NCBI GenBank assembly: GCA_009602735.1
Contig: WELA01007307.1
Coordinates: 378,435-442,434 of the forward strand
DNA length: 64,000 nucleotides
Origin: Mesotaenium endlicherianum
Lineage: Eukaryota > Streptophyta > Zygnematophyceae > Zygnematales > Mesotaeniaceae
Direction of reading: 5' to 3'
Below are positions 51,960-63,681 of this stretch, one piece after another. Position 1 is the first letter of the stretch. Every line of letters begins with the position of its first letter. Position numbers and translations under genes: made by a program. Under the pieces are notes generated by a model. The model did no database searches. It was given only the letters and a program-made list of their open reading frames with translations, and was not told where the DNA came from.

Positions 51960-52187
51960 GTGAAAACATTACTAACTGTTCCCAATATTCGCCATGAAAT
52001 GGATCCTCTTCTCGCTACTGTGCCTGCCAATCATCCTTGCTCTCATTGTGGTTCAATCCAGCATCCTGCATCTATGTTACTATGTGACACGTGCAATTGC
52101 GGTTGGCATCTTTCTTGCCTTAACCCTCCTCTATCTCGCGTGCCTCAGGGTGCCTGGCATTGCCCCCTTTGTCCGCCGTTAGGTTAG
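51960..52187 (+). pseudogene. PHD finger at the integrase C-terminus of element G
   Basis: Seventy-five codons ending at 52187. The pattern C-x2-C-x11-C-x2-C-x4-H-x2-C-x14-C-x2-C at 52038-52172 (CSHC, CDTC, GWHLSC, WHCPLC) is a full PHD finger, with the usual Trp two residues before the penultimate Cys. It lies at the same place as the PHD-like finger of element F (14969-15097). PHD fingers read histone H3 tails; a role in integration targeting is inferred. Being part of a retroelement fragment, it is not a host gene. Confidence 0.82.
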
Positions 52188-52860
52188 CACTCCCACCTTT
52201 GTCTTCCCTTGTCTTTCCTCTGTTCTCCTCTATTCTTCTTTGTCTCTTGTTCTTTGTGCGTTCGTGTCTGTTGCTAGGCGGTTGCCCCTGTCATGGTGCG
52301 AGCAGTTGCTTATGCCTTCCAACGCTACCCACACGCCGCCCCCTGCTCACCCGTGCTGTTCGTCAGTTCCTCGAGACGATCTTCCTCTCCTTCGCTCGCC
52401 AAGCGGTTTGCACCCCGTTTGCCGATGGACGCCGCTCCCCTGCCAACCCCACGCTCTACTCGCTCGTCGATCAATACCCAGTCACGCTCCTTCACACGTT
52501 CTCTTTAGAATACCTCCCTTCTGGGTTCTTTTACCCCGCTTCTCCAAAGGCTCTCATCACAGCTCTCGCTTCTTCTTCTACTCCTTCTCCTTCAGTCGCA
52601 GCGGCCAATTTTCTCTCTTGCACCCCTCCGCTTCGGCGGGGGGGGGTGTTTCATGAGCCCCATGACTTCATGTATAGCATATACTCTCTTTTAGACAAAC
52701 TCTCCCTCTTTGGTGTAGTTTGAAGACTACCTTAACATTTTTTCGCTTTTCCAAGAAGAGCAGTGGGCTTTTCTCCCATTTAGCTTAGGGGGGTTTTTTT
52801 CCCACTGCCGGCTAGATCTTCTTACGACACTATGTGCTCTCGATAGCCTCAACTGCGACA
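52188..52860 (+). other. Element G 3' noncoding region and LTR start
   Basis: Pyrimidine-rich 3' untranslated stretch, then the purine tract and the LTR start at 52647. Open frames here are by-products of base bias. The LTR portion includes GTGTAGTTTGAAGAC and ends against B4. Confidence 0.6.
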
Positions 52861-53575
52861 GACTTACCAATAGGCGATTAACAATTAATAGAAGATCTTT
52901 ATATCAACAAGTAATTTTCATGGTGATTTCTATTAACTGATTCAACAGCAAATTACAATACACTAGCAGTAAACAATACTCATAAGTCAATTGCAAGTAA
53001 ACGAGCATCAATCATGCAATCAGTAAAGTCATACATAAGCAAGGTTACGAGACAATTTGCATCAATGGCTTCTCGCCTTCGATTCAGATATCTTTCTGAA
53101 AGCGGTGCAAGAGAGTTGGCCTCGTTTTTGAATGTCGAATTCGAGGGCAATACCTAGCATATGTACATGGAATAAGTATAGTGTTCAACGGCAAGTGCGA
53201 TGACACCACCTACCCGGGAGTTAAATTTGTCAGTAGGACCTCGGCTGACCAAATCCACAGCCATCTCCCATCATCCCGAATCGCCATCTACCCTAAGGGT
53301 GTCATCTAGACATTCATCTAGCGCACCACACTTGTATGCATAACTAGGCAGTTCGCTGCTACCGAGTACGGCAGTCAGCTGACTGTCAAAGAATATGTCA
53401 GGAAGCTGACCTAAGTCAGCAAGCTGACCTAAGTTGACTTCAGCGTGCTGCTCCCGGCTGAGTCACTAAACTAAGTATTAAATATCTAGCAGACTTAGTA
53501 TCAACTAAAGTCCAGCAGACTTAACTTATTTAACTATTATATTTTTAAATGAATATTATATCTACTCAACATACT

Positions 53576-54185
53576 TTGTTACATTCATTGTAAACACACT
53601 CATTCAGTGTTATCATCCCCTCACAGACCTGTTGCACGATCGCGACAAATTAAGGCGTCAAAACAGCGCGAACGTTGTCGACGCTAACGACCCTCCCTCC
53701 CTACCTCTCTCCACCATGCCTCCTCCCCCTTAACCCCTCTCTCTCTCTAATACCCTCATAACTGGCAAGCGGCCATGGCTGCCCAGCAGCAGGCGATCCC
53801 GACCTTTCCACCCCACGAACCCTTCCAGCGAGGAAGAGCGCCCTCTCCCACGACCCCATGGCGGGCTACCTCGCGGCCCAGGCGAGGCTCCGCCTTGCTC
53901 CTCCTTGCCATGGCCGCTCACGAAAAGCGCCCTAAGGATGCATTCCCTTAGCGAAAGCGAAGAGGAATAAAGTATGGCCAAGCCCTAATTTATGGCGGTC
54001 GCGAAAGGGCGGGCCGCGCTGGGGCCGCACAGAGAAAGCGTTCACGACGAACGCTTTCGCGTGGCAAATCTCCGATTTCAAACGCGTACGGGTCGGGGCT
54101 CACACGAGCGAGGGCCCTTACTAATTTTCCCCTCACAAGAGTTACATGAGGGGCGCCTTACTGACGACAATAAACTACCATACGC
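53576..54185. other. 610-base GC-rich insert with 12-base target duplication
   Basis: The B4 LTR is split by 610 bases flanked by ACTCAACATACT at 53564-53575 and 54186-54197. The insert has no terminal inverted repeats and no poly-A that I can see. It contains CT-rich sequence (53690-53750), GC-rich sequence (53880-54030) and a perfect hairpin GAAAGCGTTC-ACGAC-GAACGCTTTC at 54034-54058. No protein is supported; the minus frame at 53730-53981 looks like chance. The long duplication suggests a Mutator-like element with worn ends, or a short retroposed fragment. Confidence 0.6.
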
Positions 54186-54208
54186 ACTCAACATACTGAT
54201 TCATTACA

Positions 54209-55346
54209 CCAGAACCCAAAGGTAATGTTTGAGTCCCTATCTGGGATTATATTGGAGGGTAGCTTATGTTGGCACACTACATGATTGTAGAATTGTCTCG
54301 CAGTTTCGAGTGCAGTCACTTTGACAGTGGTGGGAACGAAAATGACCATTTTGTCAACTTATCCACCACTACCAGGATAGAGTCATGCCCATAGGCAGTT
54401 TGCGGGAGTGCTACTACCCAAATCCATTGATATGGTTTCCCATCTCCCACTGGGGATAGGTAAAGATTGTAATAATCTCCAGGCGGTGTATGTCTGGATT
54501 TATTCTTCTGACACAGGACTAAGACCTACCGAGGTAACCCTTCCCGGTGACAATGCTTTGCCAGTTTGCTAATGATTTTGGCCTGCCCTAAGTGTCCACC
54601 CAGTACAATGTCATGGGCCTGACTGAGTAGTAGAGACCGTAGTTCCAAGTTCTTAGGAATGACTAACTTCAGCCGTCCTGAAGTGGTTTCAGTTACCCAG
54701 ACCCCTCCCTTTAGCCTATTACCAAGGGTAGTAGCAAGACACACACCAGTAGTTGGGCTTGGCTCAAATGTTGGCTAAGGAAGGTAGGCTTTCTTTTAAG
54801 GTCAAGGACTTTTTCACCTTTAGTGTGTGCACACAGTTCCCTATCCACAGCATGCTGATCAAAGTTCCTTTTTTGCAAGTCAGGCCTTCTAGAGAGGACA
54901 TCAGCAGGATTCAATTTCCCTGGTCTTGGTCGATCTGGACCTGGAACTACTCCAGCATTTGGCTCCAACGATTCTCCCTCCTTGACAGCTTGGACTTCTT
55001 CTGGAAATGAGTAAGAGCAAGATGATCTGTAATCATCTTAAGAGCTTTTTCGTGTAAGTATGATCGCTAGCAGCTCTCTATCATGCACAGAATAATTCAT
55101 CTCAAGTGGATTGAACTTCATGGACTCTTATGAACAGGACAGGGTTTTAGGCCTTTGCGGTTTTGTCAACAGGCTGCAACAAAATGGCACCCATGGCAAA
55201 GTCAGAAGCAACAGTAACCACTTGCACAGGCTTGGTGGGGTTACATGCAGCGAGAACAAGGGCACAGCACAGAGCATCTTGAGGGGTCTGGAAGGCAGCT
55301 TGCTCTTCCCCACACATATATTATATATCCTTTTTGGTAAGGTCTA
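54209..55346 (-). pseudogene. B4 pol fragments
   Basis: Plus-strand bases 54230-54420 match the integrase core region of B2, 54526-54744 the HHCC domain ([17 protein letters not shown]), 54860-54970 RNase H end, and 55010-55340 RNase H. The order is as in B2. Broken. Confidence 0.75.
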
Positions 55347-55715
55347 GCCCAGTTAGTCCCTACAATCTCCGCCCACGAGCAAATTTAATACGTAATTAAT
55401 TGGCACGTGTTCATGTGGTCAGTGGCATTCGCCAATTTTTGGTTCCAGAATCTGGCCGCGCCTTGAATGACCAATAAAAGTCAGAACGGATGTGTATTGT
55501 CAACACGAATTCAAATTGTCAGAACGCGTTCCCATGCGAGAGCTACTTTCGTTTTGAATAACTTATGCTTTCGGAAAACGGTCCGCGTCGAGAGACTTTG
55601 TCGTCTTCCCTTCATACTCCCTCCTCGTGATTTAGTTTTGCTTATCAATATTGCATTGTATATCTATCTTTCTTAATTCTTCATTGAATATCTTATCTTT
55701 CTTAATTCTTTCCTA
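55347..55715 (+). other. Unassigned stretch between B4 and C2
   Basis: About 370 bases with no gene. It contains CCAAT and AATAAA words (55465-55475) and an imperfect repeat of TATCTTTCTTAATTCTT (about 55664-55710) just before the family C LTR match begins. It could be a piece of another LTR. Confidence 0.3.
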
Positions 55716-56192
55716 TTTAGTTTGCATATATTTTAATGCTTTTGAGTATATTTGGAGTAGTATTGTGTGGAGTCAAGTGTGAATAGATACTCTAGTAACT
55801 TGGTTCATGTCCTTTGAACCTTCTACAGCATTTTCAAAGTTAGAGGATTGACCTAAAAGAACACCATGTGGCAAAAGTCAAGTGTGCCATTTTTAGGTCA
55901 AAAGGACGTGTACATTATTCTAGAAAGAGGTGGCAAGTTTTGGGATGTGTTGGGTGCCAACACATCAACATGCACCTTCTTAGAAATTACTTATGTAGCA
56001 AGTATATAAACAAGAGCTAGAACATAGAAAGACATTCCAAAATAAATCTTGTACTTGCCATTTCCAGAAATGTATTAATTTTCAAGAAGCCATCTCTCTT
56101 TCAAGAAGCTACCACTTGTGTTCAAAGATCCTTGTCTTGAATAGATAAAGTATTTTATTTCACTAAATACTTTATCTATCTGTTTCACTACA
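55716..56192 (+). repeat. Family C LTR upstream of C2
   Basis: Plus orientation, ends CTGTTTCACTACA next to the primer site. Homology to family C begins at about 55716, slightly inside the expected LTR start. Confidence 0.88.
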
Positions 56193-56210
56193 GTGGTATC
56201 GGAGCAAGGC
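56193..56210 (+). promoter_or_regulatory. Primer-binding site of C2
   Basis: GTGGTATCGGAGCAAGGC directly after the LTR; initiator Met-tRNA type as in B1 and C1. Confidence 0.87.
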
Positions 56211-56229
56211 AGTTTGGTAGCACAAGAAG

Positions 56230-57386
56230 ATGGCCGATCCTCAAGACCAACAGCAAGCTTTTGAAGGGAGCACTTCATCTTCAAGAGACCCTCCTCCAGC
56301 GCCGATGGGAGAGCCCACTCAAGAAAATCTGCAACAAAAAGAAGCACCACAAGGAGGAGCACCGTCAAATCCCGTGGCAGCCGCTATAGCAAAGTTGACC
56401 CCACCACAAGGAGTTCCCGCAAATGAGTGGGCAGCCTTCCTAATGACCGTTCACAACCAAGTGGGCTTGGCCATCTATAAAGCAACCGTGCAAGCGTCAA
56501 GAGAAGCTATGGTTGCCATGGTTGCTCCTATTGCGAGCAACGCTTAAAATTCGGCCCCGGCTCATGCGCCTCCACAAGAGCCTACAAGAGCAAGGAAACT
56601 CATCAAGCCCGGCAAACCAAACACTTTCAATCCTGGGAGAGGAGCCAAACTGAATCTCTGGCTCTACCAAGTGGAGACGTACCTTAAAGTACCCGAGGAG
56701 GACTACGTCCCTTTTGCCGTTACCTTGCTCAGAGGAGCAGCAACATCTGGTGGCGTAACTATCAAGCGGCTGTATATCAAGCTGTGGCGCATCCCGTACC
56801 CGGCCAAGAGCCCCCACCATCATATGCAAGATGGGTGGATTTTTGTGAAACCCTCCATAAGCAATTCATGCCCATCGATGCGGAGAAATTTGCTCGAGAA
56901 AAGACTTCAAGACCCAGATTTCAAGACCTCACTCTTGAGATCCCCAACATGTTGCTCGAGGAGAAGATTGATCGTTATGTGTCTGGCCTCAAGCCCAAGG
57001 TGGCAAAAGAAGTGGAATTACGCGACTTGACGAACTTTTCGAAGAGTATTGAAGTGGCTCAAAAGGTGGATACCTTGGATTTCAAGCACTCCGTGCCTTC
57101 ATCTTCACGGGCACCGGCGACGCGGGTGTACGCATCCACGTCTGAATCTGGACCCACACCCATGGAAATTGGAGTTATTAGAAGGGACCCCGCGGCTGCC
57201 CACAAAAGTGGAAGATCCTCCAACGACACTTATGATGCAAGAAACCAGCAAGGAGTGAAAGCAAGACTCTCCCCGGCTGAAAAAAATGCTCTTATGACGG
57301 CTGGACTATGCTTTTGTTGTCAGGAAAAGGGCCATCGTGCACTCTCATGCCCCGAAAAGTTGTCAAAAAACGGACAGCGCCGGTAG
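56230..57386 (+). pseudogene. C2 gag
   Basis: Begins MADPQDQQQAFEGSTSSSRD, has the Pro/Gln-rich N-terminus, capsid core (EKIDRYVSGLKPKVAKEVEL) and zinc knuckle CFCCQEKGHRALSC near 57310-57350, ending KNGQRR like C1. Broken. Confidence 0.85.
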
Positions 57387-60300
57387 GCCAGGAGCCTACC
57401 ACCCCAAGACCCACTTCACGAAAAGACAACAAGCCAAGTGAGGTGGAGGACCTCGTTGAAGACGACGTTCCAGCCCCAATGAGTTTGAGAGGTTACCGAG
57501 GAGAGAAGGTCCACATCTTGGTGGATAGCGGAGCTCAAGGCAACTTCGCTGCAAATTTTGCCACCAAGCACGGCATTACTATGCGAACTCTTGACCACGA
57601 CGAGGAGACTATGATGCCTGACTATAATTCTCCTATACTACCCCAAGAAGACGTACCTCTTGGCACTCGCTATCAAGTCCTTTAAGGATAGAGTAGTGTT
57701 CTCCCCCATGCAATTGGGCAAGTACGACGTCATCCTAGGGACGCCTTGGTTGACCAAGCACAACCCCCAAGTTGATTGGAGGGACGGAACTATCAAGATC
57801 AAGAATGACATCACTTCAAGAATCTGTATTTTGCGCGCAATCCATAATATCCAGACCCAAGACATCAAGAAACCGGCACACGAGATACTATTGTCCGCCC
57901 TCCAACTCAAGAGACTTGTGAGGAAGGAACACGAGCTTCTTTTGGCCTTGATCACGCCAAAAGACATCAAGAAAGACATCGAAAGTCAAGAAGGCAACCC
58001 CGTTCCCAAGGAGTTACAAGAAGTTTTAGAGGACTACAAAGAAGTATTCTCCCCGAAATTGCCCAAGGGCCAACCCCCAAGAGATTTGTAGACCACAAGA
58101 CAGAGTTGGAGCCCGGAAGCAAGCCCATCTCTCGGCCTACATTTAAAATGTCATACACGGAGTTAGACGAAGTCAAGAAGCAAATCAAGGAGCTACTGGA
58201 GCATGGCTTCATTCGACCTAGCAAGTCGCCATTTGGAGCCCCGGTGCTATTTGTCAAGAAGAAAGATGGTACCTTGAGGATGTGTGTGGATTATGGCACC
58301 CTCAACAAAATCACTATCAACAATCAATACCGGCTGCAGCGCATGGATGAGCTCGTGGACCGGCTGGTTGGATCCAAGTACTTCACGAAGGTGGACTTGA
58401 GAAGCGGCTACCACCAAATTCGCATCGCTCAACCTGACATAGAGAAAACGGCGTTCAAGGCAAGATATGGACATTTTGAGTTCATGGTCCTGCCGTTTGG
58501 ACTCACCAACGCGCCAGCAACTTTCATGACCATGATGAATACCACATTTCAGCCCATGTTGGACAAATTGTGGTGGTATTGATCGATGACATCCTTATCT
58601 ACAGCAAGACTCTTTAAGAGCATGCAAGACAATTGGAAGAAGTCCTCGAAGTATTGAAGCAAAACCAGCTATTTGCAAAGGAGTCAAAGTGCGAGTTTGC
58701 CAAACAAGAGAGGTTGAGTTCCTAGGTCTCCACGTGACTGCTGATGACATCAAGATGGACCCCAACAAGACCACGGTGGTGGAGGAATGGCAAACCCCCA
58801 CGACCAAGAAAGAACTCCAATCATTCTTGGGATTTGCGAATTGGTACAGGAGATTCATCCAGAGCTTCTCGCACATAGCAGCCCCCCTCACGGATCTACT
58901 CAAGAAGGACAAGCCATATGTTTGGACCGCAAAAGAGGAGGAAGCGTTCCAACAATTTAAGCAAAGCTTGACAACATCCCCGGTGCTTACACTCCCAAGT
59001 CCAAACCCAGACTGGCCCTTCCACGACATCACCGATGCATCTTCGTATGCAATAGGAGCAATCCTGCTTCAAGATCAAGGCAAGGGACTGCAGCCCATTG
59101 CCTACGAGTCAAGGAAGCTAAATCCAGCCGAGCAAAATAACACAACCACGGAGCGAGAGGCGTTGGCGATTGTACATGCCTTGAAGGTTAGGCGTTGCTA
59201 CGTTGAAGGACGCAAGGTGCTGGTCACTACGGACCATGAGGCGTTGAAGCACCTCCAGACGCAGCTGTATCTCTCAACGAGACAAGCAAGATGGAGCGGA
59301 TACTTGCAACAATCCAACATCACAATTCAGTACCAGCCCGGCAAGACAAACCCGGCTGACCCCCTCTCAAGACTGCAATTAAAAGCAGTGATGACATCCC
59401 TGAAGACAAATCTGGAAGCTCGATTTTTAGCCGCATATGAAAGAGACCCTTACTACAAGAATGGAGAAGCAGCCTTGGACCCATACAAGAAGCACAAAGG
59501 CAATTATTGGGTGAGGCAAGACACGGGCCAGAGATGTGTTCCTAATGACTTAGACCTCCGGCTCTTACTTCTACAAGAAGCACACGACAACCCTCTTGGA
59601 GGACACTTTGGAATCCTAAAGACCACGGGCGTTCTAGCCAGGACTTATTGTTGGCCAGGCATGTCTAAGCAAGTCAAGGAGTAATGCAGGAGCTGTGACA
59701 CATGCCAAAGAGTCAAGCCATTATCACAAAAGGCGGGAGGACTCCTCCAATCACTACCAATTCCCGAAAGATAATGGACAAACATCTCAATGGACCTTAT
59801 CGTGGACCTGCCCGTGACACCTCGAGGCCATAATGCAATACTCACGGTGGTGGACAGGATTACCAAAATGGCTCATTTTATTCCCACGACGACTAAAACT
59901 ACAGCACCACAACTTGCAAGACTCATCTTTGACAACATCTTCCGACTCTATGGACTACCATCAAGAATTGTGTGGGATAGAGATCCGAGATTCACAAGCC
60001 ATTTCTGGAAGAATCTCTTCAAGAACTTGGGTACATCGCTGAATATGTCTACCGCCTACCACCCACAATCAGATGGGCAAACCGAGCGTATGAATCGTAC
60101 CCTAAAGACCTCTCTGAAGGCATATGTGTCTACTCTGGAGCACGATTGGGACATGTACTTAACCCCCCTGGAGTTTGCCTACAACAACACGACGTAGGCC
60201 TCTACCCAAAAGTCCCATTCTTCCTCAACTATAGCTTTCATCCAACCACGCCGCTGAGCTTCACGGCTGGCCATGATGAAGTACCTGCAGCAACAGATTT

Positions 60301-60951
60301 TATGGAGACATTAGAAGCAGCCTTTATAGCAGTGAAGAAAGCTCTATAACAGGCGCAAGATGCTCAAGCAAGAGTGGCAAACAGGTCCAGAAGAGAAATT
60401 ACGTACAGAGCAGGTGACAACGTGTTACTATCATCCAAGAACATTTCCCTGAACAACAGGCCTGCCGGCAGCAAGTTCTTTCCCAAGTATTTGGGACCCT
60501 TCAAGATTAGCCTGCAAGTCAACCCCGTTGCTTTCAAGCCAGAACTTTCCTAGACTAAGCACATCGGCCCCGTATTGCACGCTTTCCTCTTCAAGCCTAT
60601 GTGCAATCCGACAACAAGTTCCTAGGACGTGTAACAACCCCACCAGCCCTAACAATAGTGGATGATCATTTGGAGTACGAAGTGGAAGACATAGTGGCTA
60701 TGAGAAATTTCAGGAGACAGCAGCAATACTTGATCAAGTGGAAAGGATATCCAGATTTTGAGAATAGTTGGGTGGCGGCGCACTACCGTGACAAAGTTCA
60801 AAGAAAGCTTCCATGCCGCCAACCCCATCTTGGACCAGCCCCAAGTCTCTCTACTAGAAACCCGACTTCAAAGAGGCAGCCTGCCACCATCGAGAAGCAG
60901 CAAAAGACCCCTTGGAGGCAGCCTGCAAGAACCACAAAGAGGGAAAAATGA
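57387..60951 (+). pseudogene. C2 pol
   Basis: Protease ([12 protein letters not shown] near 57510), RT ([13 protein letters not shown] near 58385), RNase H ([15 protein letters not shown] near 59030), integrase ([14 protein letters not shown] near 59785, [12 protein letters not shown] near 60060) and chromodomain ([15 protein letters not shown] near 60675, [15 protein letters not shown]). The parts align in order with the open C1 Pol at 42435-45965. Broken. Confidence 0.85.
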
Positions 60952-61712
60952 CATTAGACACTTTTCTCTTCTCGCAGTTTGTGGACTGAAAACTAAAACT
61001 GCTACCGTTGGTAGGTCTCTAATCTAAAATTTTACTTGGCTGTAGTCCATGAGTAGCCGGTCATTTAGAATCCAAGTTTGCTCAATTTGGAGCATTGGTG
61101 AGCAAGATATGATGCTCTGAGTAGAAGGGGTTCACGCTGCTGGCATTGTTAGGGCAGAATATGCCTTCTGACATTGTGCCCTCCCCTGAACTTGGAATGC
61201 TCTGAAACTCAAGACTCTGGTACAAAATTTTAATACCACCCATTCAGAGACTTACTATGCAGAATTTGGAAAAGTATAGCGGGACATATGATTTTTAGAA
61301 GTTTCTGCACAAATTTGGAGGAGTGCCTACTCTCTCAGCTCTCAACGATACTCCAGAAATTAGAATGCTCTCAAATTTAGTGACTTGGTAGAGTTCCTTG
61401 ACGCGGTTTGTCTGGCACAAGAATTTTAAGATTTGGATCACTTCTGTAAGCGCGATGAATTTTTGAATTTGTAGCAGATTCTGGGCCAACTTGTACGATT
61501 TTCTTCATCATCAAGGAGTAGGCTAGCCAATAAGGTCACACCACCCACGACCTTGCCTAGTCTACCTTACATGTGTAGCACCTCATTTGGCGCCTATGAC
61601 TAATCCTCTTCACATATGTGGCATCTGACTTAAAGCTGTTGACTAGTCTGCTCCACATGTGTAAGACCTGACTTGACGCGCCGAGACATCGCTTTTTTAT
61701 CGGGGGGGGTGA
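60952..61712 (+). other. C2 3' untranslated region and polypurine tract
   Basis: Counterpart of the 750-base region of C1. It ends TATCGGGGGGGGTGA directly before the 3' LTR. Confidence 0.7.
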
Positions 61713-62215
61713 TGCAATGATTTGAGTTATAATATATAAGTTTGCATATCTTTTAATGCTTTTGAATATATTTGGAGTAGTATTGTGTGAAGTCAAGTGT
61801 GAATAGATACTCTAATGACTTGGTTCATGTCCTTTGAACCTTCTAAGGCATTTTCGAAGTTAGAGGAAGGACCTAGAAGAACTCCATGTGGCAAAAGTCA
61901 AATGTGCCATTTTTAGGTCAAAAGGACATGTGTACATTATTCTAGAAAGAGGTGGCAACTTTTGGGATGTGTAGGGTGCCAACACATCAACATGCACCTT
62001 CTTAGAAATCACTTGTGTAGCAAGTGTATAAGCAAGAGCTAGAACATAGAAAGACATTCCAGAATCGCTCTTGTACTTGTTAAATTCCAGAAATATATTA
62101 ACTTTCAAGAAGCCATCTCTCTTTCAAGAAGCTACCACTTGTGTTAAAAAATCCTTGTCTTGAATAGATAAAGTATTATATTTCACTAAGTACTTTATCT
62201 ATCTGTTTCACTATA
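61713..62215 (+). repeat. 3' LTR of C2
   Basis: 503 bases, from TGCAATGATTTGAG to CTGTTTCACTATA. It abuts GTGAG at 62216-62220 and the integrase of element D. Confidence 0.9.
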
Positions 62216-62476
62216 GTGAGCTAAGAAGAATTTGCAAAGACCACGCTTAACAATCTGAACGACCCTTTCAGCTAGTCCGTCTGCCTGAGGGTGATCGCGC
62301 GAGGTCGTGCGATGATCAATAAAAGAGCGTTCAAGCAGAAGTGCTTACTCCCCCTAAGACTCCGCACCCTGGTCGGTCAAGACTTTAGCACAAGTCCCAA
62401 AGCGAGAGAGCACGCGCTCGGTGAAAGCAGAGGCAATGTACACTCTCGACGTGTCGACCAAATTGACCAACTCCAC

Positions 62477-62868
62477 TCACTTTGTAAATTGCTCGATCAA
62501 AACTAGGACGTACCTATAGCTGCGCTTGGAAAGAGGCAGAGGACCCGCAAGATCCATGGACCAACGATAGAATAGACCTCGAATAGGTAGAGGCTGGAGG
62601 GTGGATGGAGTAGCATTCAAACTCGTGCAGACCCTATCATAAATAGCACACGTGCGTACTGCGGCAGCCACCTGTGTAATCAACCCTGACCACCAGTATT
62701 CAGCCTGCAAAGTGCGGCGGTGCGACGAGTGCCAAAGTGGCCGAACTCGAGATGGACACGCAAGATGAGGGCAAGACAATATGCAAGAGGAGGCACTACC
62801 TTGTGCTTGTTGAGTAGTACTCGGAAGAGGGTGTCTTGTCGCCACTGGTACCGCAGACTACGATGCAA
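62477..62868 (-). pseudogene. Element D integrase, N-terminal and core start
   Basis: Frames at 62477-62845 and 62680-62868 contain the HHCC region (LEFGHFGTRRTAALCR, AVRTCAIYDRV) and the first catalytic Asp (SMDLAGPLPLSK) followed by YRYVLVLIEQFTK. The downstream core (HPQADG type) is at about 62225-62300. Broken. Confidence 0.75.
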
Positions 62869-62892
62869 GATTCTATCACGTTTGCGCGAAGA

Positions 62893-63681
62893 CTAGTTAG
62901 GTGGAAGAGAGCGGGAGCGAAGGTAAAGGAGAACAGGTGCATCATCGTAAATATCAACTGAGGGGGGTACAGGCAGAGTGGAGTGAGTGATAGGAGCAGA
63001 TGAGTCATGAGAGAGACCGGGATAGTATGAGGCATGCCACGCGGGAAGAAGTAGTTCTTGTTGAGGCGACGTATCACATGCCCCCGTAGAATTGTGATCT
63101 GAAGGGTCGGGATTGCGGCTAAGCCCGTCCGCATCCTGGTGTTGCAACCCCTCTTTATGCTCAATTTGAAAATCATATTCTTGCAAAATAAGTGCCCAAC
63201 GTGCGTGCTTACCTGTAAGTTGCTGATTTGTCATGAGCCAGCGCAAAGGCTGGTGGTCCATAACCAGAGTAAAATGCGTACCATACAAATATGGCCGGAA
63301 ATGAACTACCCCCCATACGGCTGCGAGACATTCTCCCTCGTAGGAGCTATAGTTACGTTCTGCAGGGTTGTTACTGCAAATCGCGTAGGCGATGACATAC
63401 TCATGCCCCTCTGGGTTTGCTTGGGCGAGGACAGCCCCTAGACCTAGGTGACTCCAATCGGTGTGTAAGATAAAAGGACGCGCATAATCAGGGCGGCGGA
63501 GGATAGGAGCTGAAGCTAGGAGGAGTTTTAGGTGTTCAAATGCCAACTGACAGGTAGGAGTCCAAACCCAGCTCACGTCTTTCTTGAGCAGTGCGTTGAG
63601 AGGCGCAGGAACTGAACTAAACTTTGGACAAAAACGTCGATAGTATCCCATGATCCCCATGAATGCCCGTAGTCTAGACAC
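62893..63681 (-). pseudogene. Element D RT thumb and RNase H
   Basis: A 262-codon frame. The RNase H shares DHQPLRWLM, LTGKHARWAL and DADGLSRNPD with element F. After RNase H comes a linker with little conservation, then the integrase zinc-binding region on the left. The element copies RNA to DNA; the lineage call rests on these shared words. Confidence 0.82.

Larger units (their letters stand above)
51498..52860 (+). mobile_element. Element G: integrase tail with PHD finger, 3' region and LTR start
   Basis: The first 330 bases carry the downstream part of a gypsy integrase (SPYFLLYGREPLLPS; aligns with SPYQILFGRSLVVPS of element F). A short spacer leads to a canonical PHD finger (52038-52172). 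About 460 pyrimidine-rich bases follow, then a polypurine tract (CGGCGGGGGGGGG, about 52634-52646) and a TGTTTCATGAG... LTR start (52647-52860) which stops at family B sequence. Its left end abuts the LTR of C3. It is probably the other part of the element seen as D (62216-64000). Broken. Confidence 0.75.
52861..55346 (-). mobile_element. Family B remnant B4 (LTR and pol pieces)
   Basis: Minus-strand family B remnant: LTR (52861-54208, interrupted by a 610-base insert at 53576-54185) and pol pieces from integrase back to RNase H/RT (54209-55346). Matches include integrase HHCC ([16 protein letters not shown]), [17 protein letters not shown] of RNase H and the RNase H start near 55180. Chromodomain and ORF3 are not present. 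Broken throughout. Confidence 0.78.
55716..62215 (+). mobile_element. Family C copy C2
   Basis: Plus-strand family C chromovirus: 5' LTR (55716-56192, outer end not complete), primer site (56193-56210), gag (56230-57386), pol (57308-60951), 3' noncoding, polypurine tract (about 61699-61712), 3' LTR (61713-62215, 503 bases). It has roughly eight to twelve interruptions and is much older than C1. The right flank is GTGAG at 62216-62220; see the finding on the inversion. Confidence 0.88.

Noticed and set aside
51960-52187. PHD finger as a host chromatin gene
   Set aside because: It directly follows gypsy integrase sequence and precedes a polypurine tract and LTR start, and element F has the same arrangement.
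52160-52723. 187-codon frame after the PHD finger of element G
   Set aside because: Overlaps the PHD end in another frame and lies in pyrimidine-rich 3' noncoding sequence; Ser/Pro/Leu content reflects base bias.
53730-53981. 83-codon minus-strand frame in the 610-base insert
   Set aside because: Gly/Arg/Ser-rich, no match, explained by GC-rich sequence.
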